Part shown: in pieces, positions 60,926 through 64,000 of the stretch
How positions within the stretch are numbered: the stretch's first letter is position 1
How the letters are laid out: each line of letters begins with the position of its first letter
NCBI RefSeq assembly: GCF_000702885.1
Contig: NZ_JNKO01000007.1
Coordinates: 1-64,000, forward strand
From: Oribacterium sp. P6A1
Lineage (GTDB): Bacteria > Bacillota > Clostridia > Lachnospirales > Lachnospiraceae
Direction of reading: 5' to 3'
DNA: 64,000 bases
Notes under the pieces: generated by a model
Databases searched by the model: none
What the model was told of the DNA's origin: nothing
Seen by the model: only the letters and a program-made list of their open reading frames with translations
Translations under genes and position numbers: made by a program

Positions 60926-62356
60926 TTACTGATATACCAGTTGTCCATCACTTACAATCGAAGCGTCCATAACTATATGATCATATACAGATATTCCATA
61001 ATCGGTATTTTTTTCAACTATTATGTATTCGTTGTTCTGCTCCACAGGAACTATCTGCCTGAACATACAATAACCACGATTTATATTGTAAACACCCTGC
61101 AGTGATTTCACAGGACCCACATGATAAGTATTGGCCGAATCACCGCCGGAGGTTTCAGGTTTAATTATAAAATCGTTAAGTCTGACTCCGGAATCCCCGT
61201 CCCCCTCCGGAACCGTCACATAACAATACTGATCATCAATCCGGTAAATCTCGCTTGGTACAAATTCTGTCGCAGTTGTTCCGTCCTGAAGAACCGTCTG
61301 CCGGTTAAAGCCTGTTGTTCCGTCACTGCTTGTTACCATAAAATCCTTGGGAATGATGAAAAAGTCCTTTTCGGTAATCGATGTCAAAGGGATCTTCAAT
61401 CCTCTCTTGTTGTTTATAACCAGATCAAATTGAATAAATCTTTCACCGCTGAACTGCTCCACCAGTTCATTCAACGTAAGCTTTCCGTAATTATTTCCGT
61501 CAGAAGCGGTATAAATATCAAGTGACGCATTGGAAGTGATGTCCTTTTCAACGAAGTGAACCTGAACTCTGTGAATATCCTGGTATTTCTCCTTAATCTC
61601 ATCATTGACCGGAAACACTATGGACCAGTTTGTGCTTGTAATGAGTTTATATACAGGAGTTCCGCCTTCTATAAGATTTCCCGGCTTTGTAATGTTCATC
61701 TTATAGCCGTTCATGGAAAAAATATCTGAAGTCACCGAATCCGGAGTAAGGCTTTCATATCCATCCACAGAATATGAAACAACGCCTGATTTTTGTGCGG
61801 AAATCTGAGAATAATTAATGCCAAGCTGTGAAAGAACGGAATTCAGGTCCTGTGCATCTGAAATTGATGAATACTCCAGCGCCGTTGCGTCCAGTGAGAA
61901 TTTCGTATCATAAAGATATGAGAAAGCGCTGTTTTTAAAACTCTGGGAAAACTGGGACAGTCTGTATCTGATATCCGCTATCTGCTCAGAGGACATCTCT
62001 TTATTAAGTTCAGGGTGATCTTTCAGATATGTTTCCAGAGCTCCTGTTTCATCCACCATATAAATGTCGGATCCTACAGCCACCCTTTTTCCATCCTGAA
62101 TATAATAATGAATATATCCGGAAGAAGCGGCATCAACCGTCTCCTCTTCGCGGATCGCCACACCCGTATACTGTTCCTGTCTCACTATATTGCCGTCAGA
62201 GACTTCGTAAAATCTCACCTGTTCTCTGGTGATATATGAGTATACACTAAAAACAATGTAGAGAAAGATAATCATGAAGATTATCATCCCTACATTGAAT
62301 CTAGGCAGAATATTCGGTTTTATTATGTTAGATGTATCTTGCTTATTTACTGCCAT
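60926..62356 (-). CDS. HlyD/MFP-like membrane fusion protein
   Basis: A 476-residue protein. A single N-terminal membrane segment at about 24-44 is followed by a lipoyl/barrel-sandwich-type domain (GVAIREEETVDAASSGYIHYYIQDGKRVAVGS, described by its ends), a helical segment of about 90 residues, and a second barrel domain with VVSYSVDGYESLT and GNLIEGGTPVYKL. This fits the HlyD-like adaptors seen next to sepF in Clostridia. No cognate ABC or RND pump is present. It starts 9 bp after the P-loop ATPase gene and so is cotranscribed. Confidence 0.8.
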   Translation of the reverse strand: MAVNKQDTSNIIKPNILPRFNVGMIIFMIIFLYIVFSVYSYITREQVRFYEVSDGNIVRQEQYTGVAIREEETVDAASSGYIHYYIQDGKRVAVGSDIYMVDETGALETYLKDHPELNKEMSSEQIADIRYRLSQFSQSFKNSAFSYLYDTKFSLDATALEYSSISDAQDLNSVLSQLGINYSQISAQKSGVVSYSVDGYESLTPDSVTSDIFSMNGYKMNITKPGNLIEGGTPVYKLITSTNWSIVFPVNDEIKEKYQDIHRVQVHFVEKDITSNASLDIYTASDGNNYGKLTLNELVEQFSGERFIQFDLVINNKRGLKIPLTSITEKDFFIIPKDFMVTSSDGTTGFNRQTVLQDGTTATEFVPSEIYRIDDQYCYVTVPEGDGDSGVRLNDFIIKPETSGGDSANTYHVGPVKSLQGVYNINRGYCMFRQIVPVEQNNEYIIVEKNTDYGISVYDHIVMDASIVSDGQLVYQ

Positions 62357-62365
62357 GCTAAAAAA

Positions 62366-62785
62366 TCAAAGTGAAATAGCTACATCTCTCTTTACGCTGT
62401 CCGGAAGCTCTTCTGCATCCATGGATACGCTAAGTACAAAAGTGATCTTATACTTTTCGCCAAGGTCCTCAAGACGCTTGATGCAATTTGAAATGTCTGC
62501 GCCCTCGAGAGATGAAAGCTTAAGAAAACTGTCAAGGAACATATACTCTAAATCATGATCCTGAGAAATAATACCACTTATGAAGCCGATAAATGCATCC
62601 TCGGAATCGATAGGATACTCGTTTACGTTAATAAGACGGATCTTATTGTTAAGCTCATACATGTGTTGTGCGGATTTATCAAGGAAATCAACATTTCCGT
62701 TTGCTTCCTTAACAACTGCGTTTGCCTTATCAAGAAGCTGCTTAGTCTTTCCTTTGCCTCTCTTGCCTACAATCAACTGTACCAT
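62366..62785 (-). CDS. Small P-loop ATPase (PilT-like annotation)
   Basis: A 139-residue protein. The Walker A is GKRGKGKT at residues 7-14 and a Walker B-like run YMFLDSFLKL near 92. It lacks the additional domains of true PilT and the length is far shorter, so PilT in a name would be only a similarity. The start at 62785 follows TTTAGGAGGTACTTGACT; longer frames run into the promoter. It is the first gene of a unit with the HlyD-like gene. Confidence 0.75.
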   Translation of the reverse strand: MVQLIVGKRGKGKTKQLLDKANAVVKEANGNVDFLDKSAQHMYELNNKIRLINVNEYPIDSEDAFIGFISGIISQDHDLEYMFLDSFLKLSSLEGADISNCIKRLEDLGEKYKITFVLSVSMDAEELPDSVKRDVAISL

Positions 62786-62815
62786 AGTCAAGTACCTCCT
62801 AAACTTTGTAGTTTC

Positions 62816-62844
62816 AGTATAGTACATTAAACGGTCTAATTCAA
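62816..62844 (-). promoter_or_regulatory. Promoter of the P-loop ATPase-HlyD unit
   Basis: On the minus strand TTGAAT (62839-62844) and TATACT (62816-62821) are spaced by 17 bp, about 25 bp before the ribosome site. Confidence 0.6.
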
Positions 62845-63013
62845 GCAACAATTCCCAAATAAAGCAATCAAAAAAGCCTGTCTTTTGTACAATCTATCTC
62901 AAACAAAGGGATATAACCCAAAGGAATTGTATGACAAAAAGCATGTCCCTATTCCGTGGAAAAAGCATCCCCGGAATAAGGTCCTGGAAATCATGTATGT
63001 GTTTTTATCAGAA

Positions 63014-64000
63014 TCAATAAGTCTTTGAAATCATACTCGTCATATTACGGTAAAGTTCATCCTTGGATTCCGCTTTCATAACTGTGGAAATATATTCCTC
63101 TCCTGTAGATGTCTTGCGCACTCCCATTGTAAGGCAATATCCCGCAGCATTTGTGGTACCTGTCTTTCCTCCCAGAACCTCAAGTCCCTGAGGAACAGGT
63201 GTCTCTCCGATCATGAATCTGTTGGTAACGCTCCAGCTCTGGGTCTTGGGCATACCATTGGAATCCTTATAATGAGGACTGTAATTAACCGTAGATACTA
63301 TCTTCCGGAATTCCTCATATTTCATAGCCTCATTCATAGTGAGGTAAATGTCATAAGGAGTCGTATAATGCCTATCGTCCGGCAATCCGTGGGGATTAAC
63401 AAAATGGGTCCCTGTGGCACCTATTTCAAGAGCCGTACGGTTCATCTCCTCCACAAAAGCCTCGACAGAACCGCATGTAGCCTCGGCAACCGCAACAGCC
63501 GCATCATTACCGGAAGGAAGCAGCATACCGTAAAGGAGATCCTCTATCGTCAGGGTCTCTCCGGGTCTCAGCCATGCCATGGAAGAACCCGAAACCGAAA
63601 TTTTTGAATTCTCCGTAACGGTAAATTCCTGCTGAAAATCCTGAATATGTCTCATACATACCAGAGCCGACATAACCTTGGTGATACTTGCGGGATAAGT
63701 CCTTACATAGGGGTTCTTATAGGCCACCGCCTGGGGATCCTCTTTTCCGAACTCAACCATAAGAGCAGCTTCCGCCGATATGTCATCAGCATTGAAGGTG
63801 GTTTCTCCCGGAAGAGCCAGGCCTACGGAAAACCCCTTTGCATGGTCCGTCTCAGTAAGACTTGTATTTACCGAGTTCATACGCATGAGACCCACGTTTA
63901 CATCATACTTATTTTCTATTTTCTGACCGCAGCCCGTAAGCACCGCAAGACATAAAAGAACCGGAAGCGCCATCAAACGACGGCTCCCTCCGGATCTGAA
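63014..64000 (-). CDS. D-alanyl-D-alanine carboxypeptidase (S11/PBP5-type lipoprotein), partial
   Basis: At least 320 residues. SITK (catalytic Ser and Lys), SGN and KTGTTNAAG, the three penicillin-binding-protein motifs, are all present, so the enzyme should trim the fifth D-Ala from peptidoglycan stems. The hydrophobic N-terminus ends LTGCGQ, a lipobox, so it is probably lipid-anchored. Starts at 63976 (TTG) or 63973 (ATG) have GGAGGG upstream. However, they leave no positive residues before the hydrophobic core, and the frame stays open (RSGGSRR) to the window edge. The true start may be outside. Confidence 0.87.
   Translation of the reverse strand, partial: FRSGGSRRLMALPVLLCLAVLTGCGQKIENKYDVNVGLMRMNSVNTSLTETDHAKGFSVGLALPGETTFNADDISAEAALMVEFGKEDPQAVAYKNPYVRTYPASITKVMSALVCMRHIQDFQQEFTVTENSKISVSGSSMAWLRPGETLTIEDLLYGMLLPSGNDAAVAVAEATCGSVEAFVEEMNRTALEIGATGTHFVNPHGLPDDRHYTTPYDIYLTMNEAMKYEEFRKIVSTVNYSPHYKDSNGMPKTQSWSVTNRFMIGETPVPQGLEVLGGKTGTTNAAGYCLTMGVRKTSTGEEYISTVMKAESKDELYRNMTSMISKTY

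Noticed and set aside
62366-62785. True PilT retraction ATPase
   Set aside because: Only 139 residues with a P-loop; none of the PilT His/Asp boxes or pilus genes are present.

Overview
The window looks like a chromosomal segment of a low- to mid-GC Firmicute, most likely a Lachnospiraceae member of the Butyrivibrio/Pseudobutyrivibrio type. The evidence is the Firmicutes gene order plsX-acpP-rnc-smc-ftsY-ylxM-ffh-rpsP-khpA-rimM-trmD-rplS-lepB-rbgA-rnhB, RecU and SepF, strong AGGAGG ribosome binding sites, and many small secreted Tyr/Asp-rich proteins. The genus is an inference; no rRNA gene is present.

Layout. 1-2176: an ISL3-type insertion sequence (transposase plus a small passenger ORF) with subterminal arrays of GGGGTCTGA at both ends. 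2.4-5.2 kb: an unknown protein and an AAA-ATPase-like/PD-(D/E)XK protein. 5.4-7.6 kb: an EF-G paralogue behind a structured leader. 7.7-23.6 kb: the fatty-acid/RNase III/SMC/SRP/ribosome-maturation block, then trpS and recU. 23.7-26.5 kb: a TrkA/TrkH potassium system. 26.7-28.1 kb: an HD hydrolase and lexA with an SOS box in its promoter. 28.3-38.3 kb: a ten-gene nucleoside uptake and salvage operon (BMP lipoprotein, ABC ATPase, two permeases, nucleoside hydrolase, two M20 hydrolases, a GATase-fold protein and a PfkB kinase). 38.4-45.4 kb: an accessory region with secreted SH3 and cell-wall-repeat proteins, two adjacent small proteins with double-glycine leaders, a proton antiporter behind a structured leader, a decayed lipoprotein gene, and a 17-18 bp exact inverted repeat flanking the last two. 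From 45.5 kb almost everything is on the minus strand: eno; a GGDEF protein; obg-yhbY-nadD-yqeK-rsfS; rplU-rpmA; an NlpC/P60 endopeptidase; lspA-rluD; aroB; a P-loop ATPase-HlyD pair beside sepF; and a DD-carboxypeptidase cut by the window edge. A lone tyrosine recombinase at 47.3 kb is the exception on the plus strand.

How the genes fit together. The housekeeping blocks cover membrane lipid start-up, SRP-dependent targeting, ribosome assembly and envelope growth and division. The nucleoside operon should bind and import nucleosides, split them to base and ribose, and phosphorylate the ribose; the M20 enzymes suggest amide-conjugated substrates as well. The most unusual parts are the double-glycine-leader protein pair, a family of about 20-bp GGCA...TGCC palindromes near gene ends, the GTTAACGAGAC repeat set, and several structured leaders. 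All functional calls come from reading the sequence and from recalled family motifs; no database search was run.
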